24,152 bases of DNA, taken from NCBI GenBank assembly GCA_964473045.1, contig CAYYMX010000013.1:1-24152 (forward strand), given 5' to 3'. The translations under genes and the position numbers were made by a program. Below the pieces are notes generated by a model. It saw only the letters and a list, made by a program, of their open reading frames with translations. It was not told the DNA's origin and searched no databases. Source of the DNA: CAYYMX01 sp964473045. Lineage in GTDB: Bacteria > Pseudomonadota > Alphaproteobacteria > Methylaequorales > Methylaequoraceae. Of this stretch, positions 6,982 to 15,212 are shown one piece after another (position 1 is the first letter of the stretch; each line of letters opens with the position of its first letter).

Positions 6982-7322
6982 TCTTCCCCCCCGGAATGCA
7001 CTGAAAGTATTGTCGACGTTCCAGCATCAACTCTTAGGTGCATTACTTTATTGTTAGAATCAATTATCATAATATCGTATACCCATCCAAAAAGACCCTT
7101 TTCACTATCCTTAAGATTAACAGAGATTACTCTGCCTAAAAATTCATTACGTACCTTATCTAATATTTCACTCAATGGCAAAATTTCTCCTTCATTCACT
7201 GCTTTGATTGCTTTATCATGATCACTTCTTAGATAAGTTTCCTCTTGTGCATCAAGATGAGTCCGTAAAAAAAAACAAAAAAAGATCAATAGAAATAATA
7301 TAATCCTTGAATAAACCCTCAC
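6978..7322 (-). CDS. Exported PepSY-domain protein of a two-component operon
   Basis: The 114-residue protein has an N-terminal hydrophobic signal or anchor (about 5-24, ending LDAQEE) and a single PepSY domain: the helix with LPLSEILDKVRNEFLGRVISV, then strands ending in VMHLRVDAGTSTILSV. PepSY modules are thought to inhibit proteases or tune sensor proteins, and a small PepSY gene often precedes OmpR/PhoQ-type pairs, as here. It probably modulates the kinase from the periplasm (inference). It starts with GTG at 7322, overlapping the mutY stop (GTGA), and its own stop overlaps the regulator's ATG. The mature protein is only about 90 residues. Confidence 0.85.
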   Translation of the reverse strand: MRVYSRIILFLLIFFCFFLRTHLDAQEETYLRSDHDKAIKAVNEGEILPLSEILDKVRNEFLGRVISVNLKDSEKGLFGWVYDIMIIDSNNKVMHLRVDAGTSTILSVHSGGEE

Positions 7323-8386
7323 ATTAATTTTTCCTTTACTTTATTCATCAACTTAGATCTAGGCCTTTTCTCAAACTCTTCTTTTGTTAACCATTTAAAA
7401 TCTTGATGTTGTAATTTTCTTCTTAAGTTTATCTGAACTAACAACAGTTTCAAATAAAAATGACTAAATTCATGCTCAATTATTCCACAGTTTTTAAAAC
7501 TTTCTGTCAAACGATGCTTTTTCAACCATGCATTAATTAACAATTTTTGTTCTTTTACAATCTTATTATTATTTTTTAATTCAATAAAATTTGTAATTGG
7601 AAACCCTGCTAAACCTTGAAGCAATCTTTTTCGTGATGTTTCTACAGCAAATTTATCCTTAAATTTAAGATATATTGAAACACCAATCTTTTTTTTTTTT
7701 TGTATTTTTTTTACTCTCAATTTCGAAAGAATGTTATTTTTTGTCAAACATTCATCATTTATTGGACAAATTATACATAGTGGTTTTTTAGGTTTACAAA
7801 CCAAATTAGCCAAGTCCATCAATGACTGACAATAATAACGATTGTTTTTTTCTGGAGTCAATTTTGTTGCGAGAGACTTTAACCGGTGATTATATTTGTT
7901 ATTGTAAATATCTAAGTCAAAAGCCCTTGTTAATATCCTTTTTATATTAGCATCAATTACAGCACTGGACTTATCATTTAAGATTGCGCAAATTGAACAT
8001 GAAATGTAATCACCAATACCCGGAAGTTTTTTTAAAACATCAGGTTCAATTTCTAATTTTATTTTTTTAAGAATTTCTTTTGCTTTGTAAAGGTTTTTAG
8101 CTCTTTGATAGTACCCTAAACCCTGCCACAGAAATAAAATCTCATCTTCTGTTGCTTTGAAAAATGAATCCAAATTTGGCCATTTTTTTAAAAATCTTTT
8201 GTAATACGGTATAACTGTCTTTACACCAGTTTGCTGAAGCATAACTTCAGAAATCCAAATCGCATAAAAATTTTGATTATTTTTTTTTCTCCATGGCAAG
8301 TCTCTCTTGTTAGAATGATACCACTGAAGAATTTTTTTTCCCCATATACTCTTAAAATTTTTATTAATATAATAATCTTTAATCAT
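7319..8386 (-). CDS. mutY: Adenine DNA glycosylase
   Basis: This 355-residue base-excision repair enzyme removes adenine paired with 8-oxoguanine. Visible are RDLPWR at 28-33, catalytic Glu47 in 'SEVMLQQTGV', the 'LWQGLGYYQRAKNLY' signature, the helix-hairpin-helix LPGIGDY with catalytic Asp145 in VIDANIKRIL, and the 4Fe-4S cysteines C197-x6-C204-x2-C207-x5-C213. A NUDIX-like 8-oxoG recognition domain follows. The start is ATG at 8386: the frame stays open to 8524, but that part is antisense to the DUF721 gene and has no family similarity. It is the first gene of an operon with the PepSY and two-component genes. A 13-A run sits in the coding strand at the linker between the two domains. Confidence 0.95.
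   Translation of the reverse strand: MIKDYYINKNFKSIWGKKILQWYHSNKRDLPWRKKNNQNFYAIWISEVMLQQTGVKTVIPYYKRFLKKWPNLDSFFKATEDEILFLWQGLGYYQRAKNLYKAKEILKKIKLEIEPDVLKKLPGIGDYISCSICAILNDKSSAVIDANIKRILTRAFDLDIYNNKYNHRLKSLATKLTPEKNNRYYCQSLMDLANLVCKPKKPLCIICPINDECLTKNNILSKLRVKKIQKKKKIGVSIYLKFKDKFAVETSRKRLLQGLAGFPITNFIELKNNNKIVKEQKLLINAWLKKHRLTESFKNCGIIEHEFSHFYLKLLLVQINLRRKLQHQDFKWLTKEEFEKRPRSKLMNKVKEKLM
7689..7701 (-). repeat. 13-bp poly-A tract inside mutY
   Basis: Thirteen consecutive A on the mutY coding strand (T on the plus strand) encode part of a lysine run at about residues 229-233; eight more A lie four bases upstream in the gene. It lies just after the iron-sulfur domain, where slippage would remove the C-terminal recognition domain. 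Confidence 0.9.
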
Positions 8387-8717
8387 GAAAGTTAAAAATA
8401 AAGAGTATACTAAGTCATCGGTTAAAGTTTCAACACTTTTACCTAAAATATTAAAACCCATAAAGAAAAAGTTTGGATCAAAGCTTTTAGAAATTAAATT
8501 TAACTGGGAAAAAATCATTGGCAAGGAAATTGCCTCGAAATGTTTTGTTTCATCCTTATATATAAAAAATAATAAAAAAGTTTTAATTGTGATCTCAAAT
8601 AATAACGAAATATTTGAACTTGCATATTCTTCTGAACGGATAAAAAAAAAAATTAATAATTTTTTTCTAAAAGATGAAATTGACGAAGTTAAGTTTAAAA
8701 AATCGTTACAAGTATAA
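8385..8717 (+). CDS. DUF721/DciA-like protein
   Basis: This small basic protein of 110 residues carries the DUF721 pattern: a basic N-terminal helix, 'LEIKFNWEKIIGKEIASKC' at about 45-63 (the W..IVG..la core) and a following beta strand. DUF721 is the domain of DciA, which loads or assists the DnaB helicase at replication initiation in bacteria lacking DnaC; whether this member does so is inferred. Its ATG (8385) shares two bases with the divergent mutY ATG (8386). No SD is present. A TATAAT box at 8368-8373 would start transcription near 8380, giving an almost leaderless message. The dsbA-like and smc genes follow on the same strand, an arrangement I believe is common in alphaproteobacteria. 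Confidence 0.8.
   Translation: MKVKNKEYTKSSVKVSTLLPKILKPIKKKFGSKLLEIKFNWEKIIGKEIASKCFVSSLYIKNNKKVLIVISNNNEIFELAYSSERIKKKINNFFLKDEIDEVKFKKSLQV
8404..8433 (-). promoter_or_regulatory. Promoter candidate for mutY, inside the DUF721 gene
   Basis: On the minus strand TTGAAA (8433-8428) and TATACT (8409-8404) are 18 bp apart, the same architecture as the PQQ dehydrogenase promoter. Transcription would start near 8397, about 10 nt before the mutY ATG. The whole promoter lies within DUF721 coding sequence. Confidence 0.5.
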
Positions 8718-8752
8718 GTATTTATGTTAAAAAATAAAATGTTGATCCGTAT

Positions 8753-9361
8753 ATGAAAAAAATCAAAATAATTTTTATATATCTAGTTTCCTTTTTCTTA
8801 TTATTTTCTAGTAAGACTGATGCTAGAATAATAGATACAATTGAAGCGCTACAGGAAAAAACTCTTGGAGATAAAAACGCACCAATCAAAATAGTTGAAT
8901 TTGCATCACTAACTTGTGGTCATTGTGCCAAGTTTCATAATGAAGTTTTCCCTTTGTTAAAAGAAAATTTCATAGATAATGGCACTGTATTTTATACATA
9001 CAAAGATTTTCCCCTAGATAAGTTTGCTCTTAAAGCATCCATAGTTGCAAGATGCTCTGGGGAAAAAAAATTTTTTAGTTTTCTCAAAGTTTTGTATGGC
9101 AAACAGAAAGACTGGACACAAGCTAAAGATCCATTTAAATCGCTTCTAAAGATTGCAAAGCTTGGTGGATTGAAGAACGAAGAAATTAAGGTATGCGTAG
9201 GAAACAAATCGATTGAAGATGGATTATTAAAAGATAGATTAAATTCATCAAAAAGATTTGATATAACTGCGACTCCAACACTTTATTTTGATGGAAAAAA
9301 ATATAAAGGAGACCTTACTTATGAAGCCGTTAAATTAAAAATAGAATCTATACTGAATTAA
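8753..9361 (+). CDS. DsbA-like periplasmic thiol:disulfide oxidoreductase
   Basis: This 202-residue exported thioredoxin-fold protein has a signal peptide at about 1-24 and a CGHC active site (Cys55, Cys58) in 'EFASLTCGHCAKFH', preceded by the thioredoxin-fold start APIKIVEF. The cis-proline loop TATPT near the C-terminus is intact. This belongs to the DsbA/BdbD-like group often annotated as DsbA family or thioredoxin domain protein in alphaproteobacteria. It either introduces disulfides into exported proteins or acts with the DsbD encoded at 17074-19032 as a reductase or isomerase; sequence alone does not decide. It starts 35 nt after the DUF721 gene with no clear SD and ends 4 nt before smc, so the three are likely co-transcribed. 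Confidence 0.92.
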   Translation: MKKIKIIFIYLVSFFLLFSSKTDARIIDTIEALQEKTLGDKNAPIKIVEFASLTCGHCAKFHNEVFPLLKENFIDNGTVFYTYKDFPLDKFALKASIVARCSGEKKFFSFLKVLYGKQKDWTQAKDPFKSLLKIAKLGGLKNEEIKVCVGNKSIEDGLLKDRLNSSKRFDITATPTLYFDGKKYKGDLTYEAVKLKIESILN

Positions 9362-9365
9362 AATA

Positions 9366-12300
9366 TTGTTTACTGTAAATAAATTAAAAATCATTGGTTT
9401 TAAATCCTTTGTATACCCAACGGAACTTTTAATAGAAGAGGGCGTCTCGGGTATAATTGGTCCCAACGGTTGTGGAAAATCAAATATTTTTGAAGCTATC
9501 AGATGGGTAATGGGAGAGTCTTCATCGAAAAGTCTACGTTCTGGATCAATGGATGATGTGATTTTTAATGGAACAGAGAACCTTCCTGCAAAAAATTTTG
9601 CTGAAGTTTCTATCGAATTAAATAACTTTGAAGATGAAATCTCAAATATAGATATAAAAGATAAAAAATTAATTATTTCCAGAACTATTGAAAGAGGAGT
9701 AGGCTCATTTTATAAAATTAATAATAAGGACGTTAGAGCAAAGGATATAAATATTCTTTTCTCTGATTCAGGTAGTGGGCCAAGATCTAGTTCCATAATT
9801 GGACAGGGTAATATAGATCAAATAATTAATTTCAAACCTATTGATAGAAAAATTATTCTCGAAGACGCAGCAGGGATTTCTGGCTTACAAGCTAGAAGGC
9901 ATGAATCAGAATTAAAACTTCATGCAACCGAAATTAATCTAGAAAAGATTGATATAAATCTTAATGGCTTAATTGAACAAAAAAAGAATTTGTCAAGACA
10001 AGCAAGACAAGCACATAGATATGAACAAATATCAGAATCTATAAAATATTTTCAATCTTTATTGATTTTCCAAGAATGGAAAAGTGTTGTTAATGAAATT
10101 GAAGGCTTCAAAAACAAAATAAATAATTCAGCAGGTTTGTTAAAGAAAATAATTGAAGAGTCTAAAAATCAAAAAAATTTAATGGAAAATAAAAACAGAG
10201 AAATTCAAGAAATCCAAAAATCAAAAGAATCTTTTAGTAACAACTTATATAAAGTAGAAGGCGAAATAAAAAACTTAGAAAATAATCTTGAGAGTGTCGA
10301 AACAAAAAAGAATGAAATTAGAGCATTTATAACAACTATAGGAAATGACTTAAGTTTAGAGAAAAAAAGATTTAGTGAGATCCAAAATTATATAAACGAT
10401 CTAAACAAAAGAATTAATGATTCTGATCATCTAAAAAAAAGCAAAAATCGCTTAGTAGAATTAGACTTAGAAGAGTCTAAACTTAAAAGTGAAATAAAAA
10501 AATTAGAAACAATTTTTGTAAATGAAATCCAACTGACTTTGGGAGAAGAGTTTAAATCTGATAATCTAAAGGAAACAAAGGAAAATCTAGTTAACAACAG
10601 ACTAAAAATTGAAAAAGAAATAAAAAATAACAACAAAATAATTTCTGATTGTGAAAGTCTTCTTAAGAAGAATGAAAATAATCATCAAGAAAGATTAAAC
10701 AAAAATAAAAGTTTAGAAAAAAATATTGCAGAACTAAAAAATAATATTAATTCTTTAACTAAGCAAAAAATCTCATCAAAAAACACTATAAATGAGCTAA
10801 TTTTGAAAAGCGAAGAGATTACTAAAAAATTGACACAATTTCAGACTGAAATAAAAACACTAGATAGATTGAAAGGAAATATGAATTTATCTAAAGAATC
10901 AATTGTGAATCTTTTAAAAATAAAAAAGGGGTATGATAATTCTGTTTATGCCGCTTTAATGCATGAATTAGATGCAACGCTAAAAAAATCTCCTAAAAGA
11001 TGGGAATATAAAAGAAATGAACAACACATTGAACCAATAGAAAACCCATTATCAAATTTTGTTACTGCTCCTAAAGAACTTTTACCAGTCTTATCACAAA
11101 TAGGTTTAGTATCGAAAAAGGAGGAGGGTCTAAAAAAACAAAAAGAATTAAAAACAGGTCAAATGCTTGTGGATTTGCATGGAAATATTTGGAGATGGGA
11201 TGGTTTTATTTCTGAAGATAATTTACAAAAAAAAAAGTTTATAGATTATCAACTTAAAATTGATCACCTTATTTCTGAAGAAAAAAAAATGGCAGAAAAA
11301 TTGAATCAGATAAATAATAAAAAGATTAATGAAATCAATTTAGAAAAAAAGATTTATGAAAATGACAATATTCTTAAGAAAAAAATAGAACATTCACAAA
11401 AAACTTTAGATGAAACATTACTAAAGTTATCAAGTTTAAAAGATAAAATTTCCATTTCAAAAAATAACATGGATAAATTTAAAGAAAAAAATACTTTTTT
11501 AAATAGAGAAAAAGAAAGACTTAATAAAGAAATTAAAATAATTGAAGACAAGGAGTTTGATTTTTCAAAAAACGGTGAAGAAAAATCTAAGCCCCAAAAA
11601 GATAATTTGCAAAAAAATATACAAAGTTTAGACCAAAAATTAGAAGAAAAAAGGAGAGAAATTTCTTATTTAAAAGAAGAAATAATGAAAAAAGAAATTA
11701 ATCGAACTTTTAATTTAAATGATATAGAGAAAAACAAAACAAGAATTTTAGATTGCAACAAGCAAATCAAAATACTTTATGAGAGAAAAGGTTTGTATTT
11801 AAAAGAAGAAAAAAAATTAGAAAATCTTCCAAACGAACTAAATAAAAAAATTATCGATCTTCAAGGTCATCAAAACGAAATTAAAAAAAAATTAAATGAA
11901 ATTGAAAACTCACTATTAGAAGTGGTTGAAAGTTATAAAAAAGCTGAATCTAAATTTTACCAATTGGAAAAATCAAGAGAAAATCAAAGAAATGAAATGG
12001 TTAGAATTGAAAGTTCACTTGAGAATTATAGTATTAAAGAAAAGGAACTTAGAAAATTAATTTTTGATAGATCATCAAGTCAGCCTGAAGAATTAGAAAA
12101 AGAATTGCAAGAAAACAAAAAAAATAATCTTGAACTTGAGAATGAACAATCGATTAAAGAAAAATTAGAAAAACTAAATTTTCAAAGAGAACAAATGGGA
12201 CCAGTTAATCTTAGGGCAAAGTTGGAGGAAGAAGAAATAAGTAAAAGTATCAACGAACTTGAGTTAGAAAAAAATGATCTTTTCCAAGCAATAGAAAAGC

Positions 12301-12824
12301 TTAGAGTTGCAATTAATAAAATAAATCATGAAGGAAAAAACAGATTAGTAGTGGCTTTTGAAAAAGTTAACAAGAATTTTTCTGACCTTTTTACAAAGCT
12401 TTTTGAAGGAGGTGAGGCAAAACTAGAATTAATTAGATCAGATGACCCTCTACAGACAGGATTAGAGATATTTGCTAGGCCGCCTGGAAAAAAGTTGTCA
12501 ACAATTAGTCTTTTATCAGGAGGTGAAAAAACGTTAACAGCAATAGCTCTAATTTTTTCTATTTTCTTAACAAATCCATCACCTATATGTATTTTAGATG
12601 AGGTTGATGCTGCTCTTGATGATTTGAATGTCGAAAAATTTTGCAAAATTCTTGCAGAACTCAAAAATGCAACAAAAACTAAATTTCTTATTATAACACA
12701 TCATAAATTCACTATGGCATCTATCGACAGAGTATATGGAGTTACAATGGCTCAAAAGGGTATCTCAGATATTGTATCTATAGATTTTGCAAATGATGAG
12801 TCTATAAAAAGTTCTGCACCGTAA
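9366..12824 (+). CDS. smc: Chromosome segregation ATPase SMC
   Basis: The 1152-residue SMC protein has the full layout: N-terminal ATPase half with Walker A GPNGCGKS (32-39), a long Lys/Glu-rich coiled coil, a hinge at about 510-640 (with 'IKKGYDNSVYAALMHELDA'), a second coiled coil, and the C-terminal half with the ABC signature LSGGEK (1050-1055) and Walker B ILDEVD ending at Asp1081. SMC dimers organise and separate chromosomes with ScpA and ScpB, which are not in this window. The start used is TTG at 9366, which gives the usual N-terminus 'VNKLKIIGFKSF'; no ATG or SD is nearby. It follows the dsbA-like gene by 4 nt and precedes atpI by 16 nt. Confidence 0.97.
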   Translation: MFTVNKLKIIGFKSFVYPTELLIEEGVSGIIGPNGCGKSNIFEAIRWVMGESSSKSLRSGSMDDVIFNGTENLPAKNFAEVSIELNNFEDEISNIDIKDKKLIISRTIERGVGSFYKINNKDVRAKDINILFSDSGSGPRSSSIIGQGNIDQIINFKPIDRKIILEDAAGISGLQARRHESELKLHATEINLEKIDINLNGLIEQKKNLSRQARQAHRYEQISESIKYFQSLLIFQEWKSVVNEIEGFKNKINNSAGLLKKIIEESKNQKNLMENKNREIQEIQKSKESFSNNLYKVEGEIKNLENNLESVETKKNEIRAFITTIGNDLSLEKKRFSEIQNYINDLNKRINDSDHLKKSKNRLVELDLEESKLKSEIKKLETIFVNEIQLTLGEEFKSDNLKETKENLVNNRLKIEKEIKNNNKIISDCESLLKKNENNHQERLNKNKSLEKNIAELKNNINSLTKQKISSKNTINELILKSEEITKKLTQFQTEIKTLDRLKGNMNLSKESIVNLLKIKKGYDNSVYAALMHELDATLKKSPKRWEYKRNEQHIEPIENPLSNFVTAPKELLPVLSQIGLVSKKEEGLKKQKELKTGQMLVDLHGNIWRWDGFISEDNLQKKKFIDYQLKIDHLISEEKKMAEKLNQINNKKINEINLEKKIYENDNILKKKIEHSQKTLDETLLKLSSLKDKISISKNNMDKFKEKNTFLNREKERLNKEIKIIEDKEFDFSKNGEEKSKPQKDNLQKNIQSLDQKLEEKRREISYLKEEIMKKEINRTFNLNDIEKNKTRILDCNKQIKILYERKGLYLKEEKKLENLPNELNKKIIDLQGHQNEIKKKLNEIENSLLEVVESYKKAESKFYQLEKSRENQRNEMVRIESSLENYSIKEKELRKLIFDRSSSQPEELEKELQENKKNNLELENEQSIKEKLEKLNFQREQMGPVNLRAKLEEEEISKSINELELEKNDLFQAIEKLRVAINKINHEGKNRLVVAFEKVNKNFSDLFTKLFEGGEAKLELIRSDDPLQTGLEIFARPPGKKLSTISLLSGGEKTLTAIALIFSIFLTNPSPICILDEVDAALDDLNVEKFCKILAELKNATKTKFLIITHHKFTMASIDRVYGVTMAQKGISDIVSIDFANDESIKSSAP

Positions 12825-12840
12825 AAAAGATTAAGCATTC

Positions 12841-13116
12841 ATGAATAACAAAAAAAAATTAGAAATATCCGAAAGAATAAAAAATATTGAAAACAAAAAA
12901 ACCAAAGAAAAAAACTTAAAGCATCATAATTCTGGATTTGGAATCGGATTAAAGGTCTCACTTGATTTAATCTCCCCAATATTTGTAGGAATATTAATTG
13001 GGTTAGGTATAGATAAAATTTTTTTAACTAAACCTATATTTTTCCTTATATTTCTGATATTAGGAATTGTTGCGGGATTTTTTAATTTGTTTCGTGCAAC
13101 AAAGACATTGAAATAA
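12841..13116 (+). CDS. atpI: ATP synthase assembly protein AtpI-like
   Basis: This 91-residue membrane protein has a charged N-terminal tail (1-30) and two transmembrane helices (about 38-58 and 64-84), with glycine-rich segments FVGILIGLGIDK and LGIVAGFFNLFRA typical of the alphaproteobacterial AtpI/AtpZ family. In that family AtpI helps assemble the c-ring or move divalent cations. It stands first in the F0 operon, 16 nt after smc and about 24 nt before atpB, the standard position. No promoter is evident in the short gap, so transcription may come from within or before smc. Confidence 0.9.
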   Translation: MNNKKKLEISERIKNIENKKTKEKNLKHHNSGFGIGLKVSLDLISPIFVGILIGLGIDKIFLTKPIFFLIFLILGIVAGFFNLFRATKTLK

Positions 13117-13140
13117 TAATTTTTTTATTTGAGAGATTTT

Positions 13141-13881
13141 TTGGCTAGTCCACTTCAACAATTTGAAATTAAGAAACTATTTCCAATAGAAGCTTTTGGT
13201 TATGATGTTTCATTCACAAATTCTTCTTTAGCCATGATGATAACGGTTTTTCTTATAACATTCTTCATGTATTTAGGACTAAAAAATGCATCTATTATTC
13301 CAACAAAAAAACAGTCCTTAGTTGAAATATCGTATGAATTTATTGCAAGTATGATTAGTGATAATATAGGGAAAGAAGGAATGAAATACTTTTCTTTTGT
13401 TTTTACACTCTTCTTATTTATTTTGTTGGGAAATTTGTTAGGAATGTTTCCATATAGTTTTACGTGGACAAGCCATATTATAGTCACATTTTCAATAGCC
13501 TTTTTTATCTTTTTAGGAGTAACAGCAATTGCAATTCACAAACATGGGATAGTAAAGTTTGCAAAATTTTTTGCTCCAGCTGGAGTACCAAGACCAATGT
13601 TAATTTTATTGATTCCTATTGAGCTGATTTCCTACCTATCCAGGCCAATAAGTCTTTCGGTGAGGTTGTTTGCAAATATGATGGCAGGTCATACTTTGTT
13701 AAAGGTGATAGCAAAGTTTGTTTTTACTCTCGGTGCAGCTAGTTTTATTGTAGGAGGAATTATACCCCTAGGTTTTTTGGTTGCACTTACAGGTTTAGAA
13801 ATTGTAATTGCATTTCTTCAGGCTTATGTATTTGCAATATTAACTTGTTTATACATCAATGATGCAATACATTTACATTAA
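13141..13881 (+). CDS. atpB: ATP synthase F0 subunit a
   Basis: Subunit a forms the proton half-channels beside the c-ring. With the start chosen here it has 246 residues and five or more transmembrane helices. The essential arginine is Arg175 in 'RPISLSVRLFANMMAGH', and the C-terminal helix LEIVIAFLQAYVFAIL is typical. I chose TTG at 13141 because it gives MASPLQQFEIK, which matches the usual alphaproteobacterial N-terminus, and because a GAGAGA SD-like stretch sits at 13131-13136. A TTG at 13129 in the same frame would add four residues and would itself overlap that SD. Confidence 0.95.
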   Translation: MASPLQQFEIKKLFPIEAFGYDVSFTNSSLAMMITVFLITFFMYLGLKNASIIPTKKQSLVEISYEFIASMISDNIGKEGMKYFSFVFTLFLFILLGNLLGMFPYSFTWTSHIIVTFSIAFFIFLGVTAIAIHKHGIVKFAKFFAPAGVPRPMLILLIPIELISYLSRPISLSVRLFANMMAGHTLLKVIAKFVFTLGAASFIVGGIIPLGFLVALTGLEIVIAFLQAYVFAILTCLYINDAIHLH

Positions 13882-13898
13882 TTTTTTTAATTTTTAAT

Positions 13899-13904
13899 AA
13901 GGAG
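13899..13904 (+). promoter_or_regulatory. Shine-Dalgarno of atpE
   Basis: AAGGAG lies six bases before the atpE ATG at 13911. It is one of the few full SD sequences in the window and fits the need for many more c subunits than other F0 subunits from a shared transcript. Confidence 0.85.
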
Positions 13905-13910
13905 TGACTT

Positions 13911-14138
13911 ATGGATGTTGAATCTGCAAAGCTTTTAGGTGCTGGAATAGCCGTTCTAGGTGTAATTGGATCAGGAATAGGAATTGGTTCCATTTTTGCT
14001 GCATTTATTTCAGCTGTAGGAAGAAATCCAGAAGCTAGAGAACATGTTTTCACCATGACAATGTTAGGTTTTGCTTTAGTGGAAGCACTAGCTTTATTTG
14101 CGCTAATCATAGCACTATTGTTATTATTTGTTTTTTAA
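13911..14138 (+). CDS. atpE: ATP synthase F0 subunit c
   Basis: The 75-residue proteolipid forms the rotating c-ring. It has two transmembrane helices joined by the polar loop GRNPEAR (38-44), which contacts the central stalk. The ion-carrying carboxylate is Glu58 in FALVEALAL. The glycine-rich first helix (GIAVLGVIGSGIGIG) is normal. The helix-1 positions that hold Na+-coordinating residues in sodium-type rings carry no such pattern here, so protons are the likely coupling ion (inference). A strong SD precedes the gene, and the b' start codon follows its stop by 1 nt. Confidence 0.97.
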   Translation: MDVESAKLLGAGIAVLGVIGSGIGIGSIFAAFISAVGRNPEAREHVFTMTMLGFALVEALALFALIIALLLLFVF

Positions 14139-14139
14139 T

Positions 14140-14712
14140 ATGTTCAATAGGATTATTTTTCTTTTACTTACAAGTTTAATTTTTCCAACTAAATTACTTA
14201 ACGCCACAGAAAGTCAAGGTGGGATGCCTCAACTCAATCCAGAGTCATTCACCTCACAAATTTTTTGGCTTTTTTTCTTTTTTACTTTTCTATTTTTTTT
14301 AAACCACTTTTATTTTCTACCTATCTTAAAAAAGATTAGAGATAATAGAGAAAAAACTATAGAAGACTTTATCTCCGAGGCAAAAAAAATAAATAGTTCA
14401 GTTGAAAATATAATCCAAAACATTAAAAAAGATTACCAACTAGCCAAAAATGATTATGACAAAATAGTTCAATCATCTTATGAAAAGAAAAAACTAGAGT
14501 ATGAAAAAAAATTAAGTGACGTTGACAAAAGTTATGAAACAAAGAAAGACGCTTTAAATAATCAGTTATTAGAAACAAAAAACAAAGTGATTTCAAATCT
14601 TGAGAATTACGCACTTACACTGTCAGATAATATATACAAGATCATAATGCAAAAAAAAGATAGTGGAACGAAGAGTGAATTGAAAAAATTAATTATGGAG
14701 ATTCATAAATGA
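14140..14712 (+). CDS. atpF': ATP synthase F0 subunit b'
   Basis: The 190-residue peripheral-stalk subunit b' has a short hydrophobic N-terminal segment (4-20), the conserved 'GGMPQLNPESFTSQIFWL' region, a transmembrane helix at about 42-62 and a long Lys/Glu-rich helix to the end. With b it forms the heterodimeric stator that photosynthetic bacteria and alphaproteobacteria use in place of a b homodimer. ATG at 14140 is the natural start, one base after the atpE stop; an in-frame TTG at 14128 would run back into atpE. The 3' end overlaps atpF by 4 bp (ATGA). Confidence 0.93.
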   Translation: MFNRIIFLLLTSLIFPTKLLNATESQGGMPQLNPESFTSQIFWLFFFFTFLFFLNHFYFLPILKKIRDNREKTIEDFISEAKKINSSVENIIQNIKKDYQLAKNDYDKIVQSSYEKKKLEYEKKLSDVDKSYETKKDALNNQLLETKNKVISNLENYALTLSDNIYKIIMQKKDSGTKSELKKLIMEIHK

Positions 14713-15200
14713 GTCTAAATTTTTTAGATGATGCAACTTTGTGGGTTGGTGTATCATTCGTAATTTTTATTCTTTTAGCCTTCAGACCTATTTCTAAGAA
14801 TTTGTCTGATAGCTTAGATAAAAAAATTAACGAACTTAAAATGAGACTTGATGAGTCCAAGAAGCTTAAAGAAGACGCAACTGTTCTTTACAATGAATAT
14901 CTTGTCAAAAAAGAAGAAAATTTGAAAAGAATTAAGCGCATGAAATCCGAGGCTATTAAAGAATCAAAATTAATCGAACAAAAAATTTCATCAGAATTGG
15001 AATTAGCATTAAAAAGAAAAAATAGGAATTTCAATCAAATTGCTTCTCAAATGGAGTCCAAAATTACAGAAGAAATTAAAAATGAGATTCTTAAAATAGC
15101 TTTGATATACGCTGAAAAAAGAATTAAAAAAAATATATCTAATGACGACAATAAAAAACTAATTAAGGATTCACTAGAAAAAATCTCCAGCCATCTATAA
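14709..15200 (+). CDS. atpF: ATP synthase F0 subunit b
   Basis: The 163-residue stator subunit b has one N-terminal transmembrane helix (about 8-26, 'ATLWVGVSFVIFILLAF') followed by an extended, charged helix. It pairs with b' to hold the F1 head against the rotor. Its start overlaps the atpF' stop (ATGA), consistent with coupled, near-equal production of the two stalk subunits. It is the last F0 gene; the F1 genes are not in this window, as usual for alphaproteobacteria, where F0 and F1 operons are separate. Confidence 0.95.
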   Translation: MSLNFLDDATLWVGVSFVIFILLAFRPISKNLSDSLDKKINELKMRLDESKKLKEDATVLYNEYLVKKEENLKRIKRMKSEAIKESKLIEQKISSELELALKRKNRNFNQIASQMESKITEEIKNEILKIALIYAEKRIKKNISNDDNKKLIKDSLEKISSHL

Positions 15201-15212
15201 ACACAATTTTTT

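Noticed and set aside
8387..8524. N-terminal extension of mutY by 46 residues
   Set aside because: It is antisense to the conserved core of the DUF721 gene, has no MutY similarity, and the ATG at 8386 gives the usual MutY length.
8724..8756. Ten-codon reading frame overlapping the dsbA-like ATG (ATG...ATATGA)
   Set aside because: Random short frames are common in such AT-rich sequence; no SD, no regulatory codon bias and no attenuator hairpin is visible.
12326..12664. 112-codon minus-strand frame opposite the SMC ATPase domain
   Set aside because: It is a shadow of the LSGGEK and Walker B coding sequence, with no independent features.
13882..13910. T-rich stretch after atpB as a terminator
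   Set aside because: No stem precedes the T runs, and atpE follows with its own SD in the same operon.
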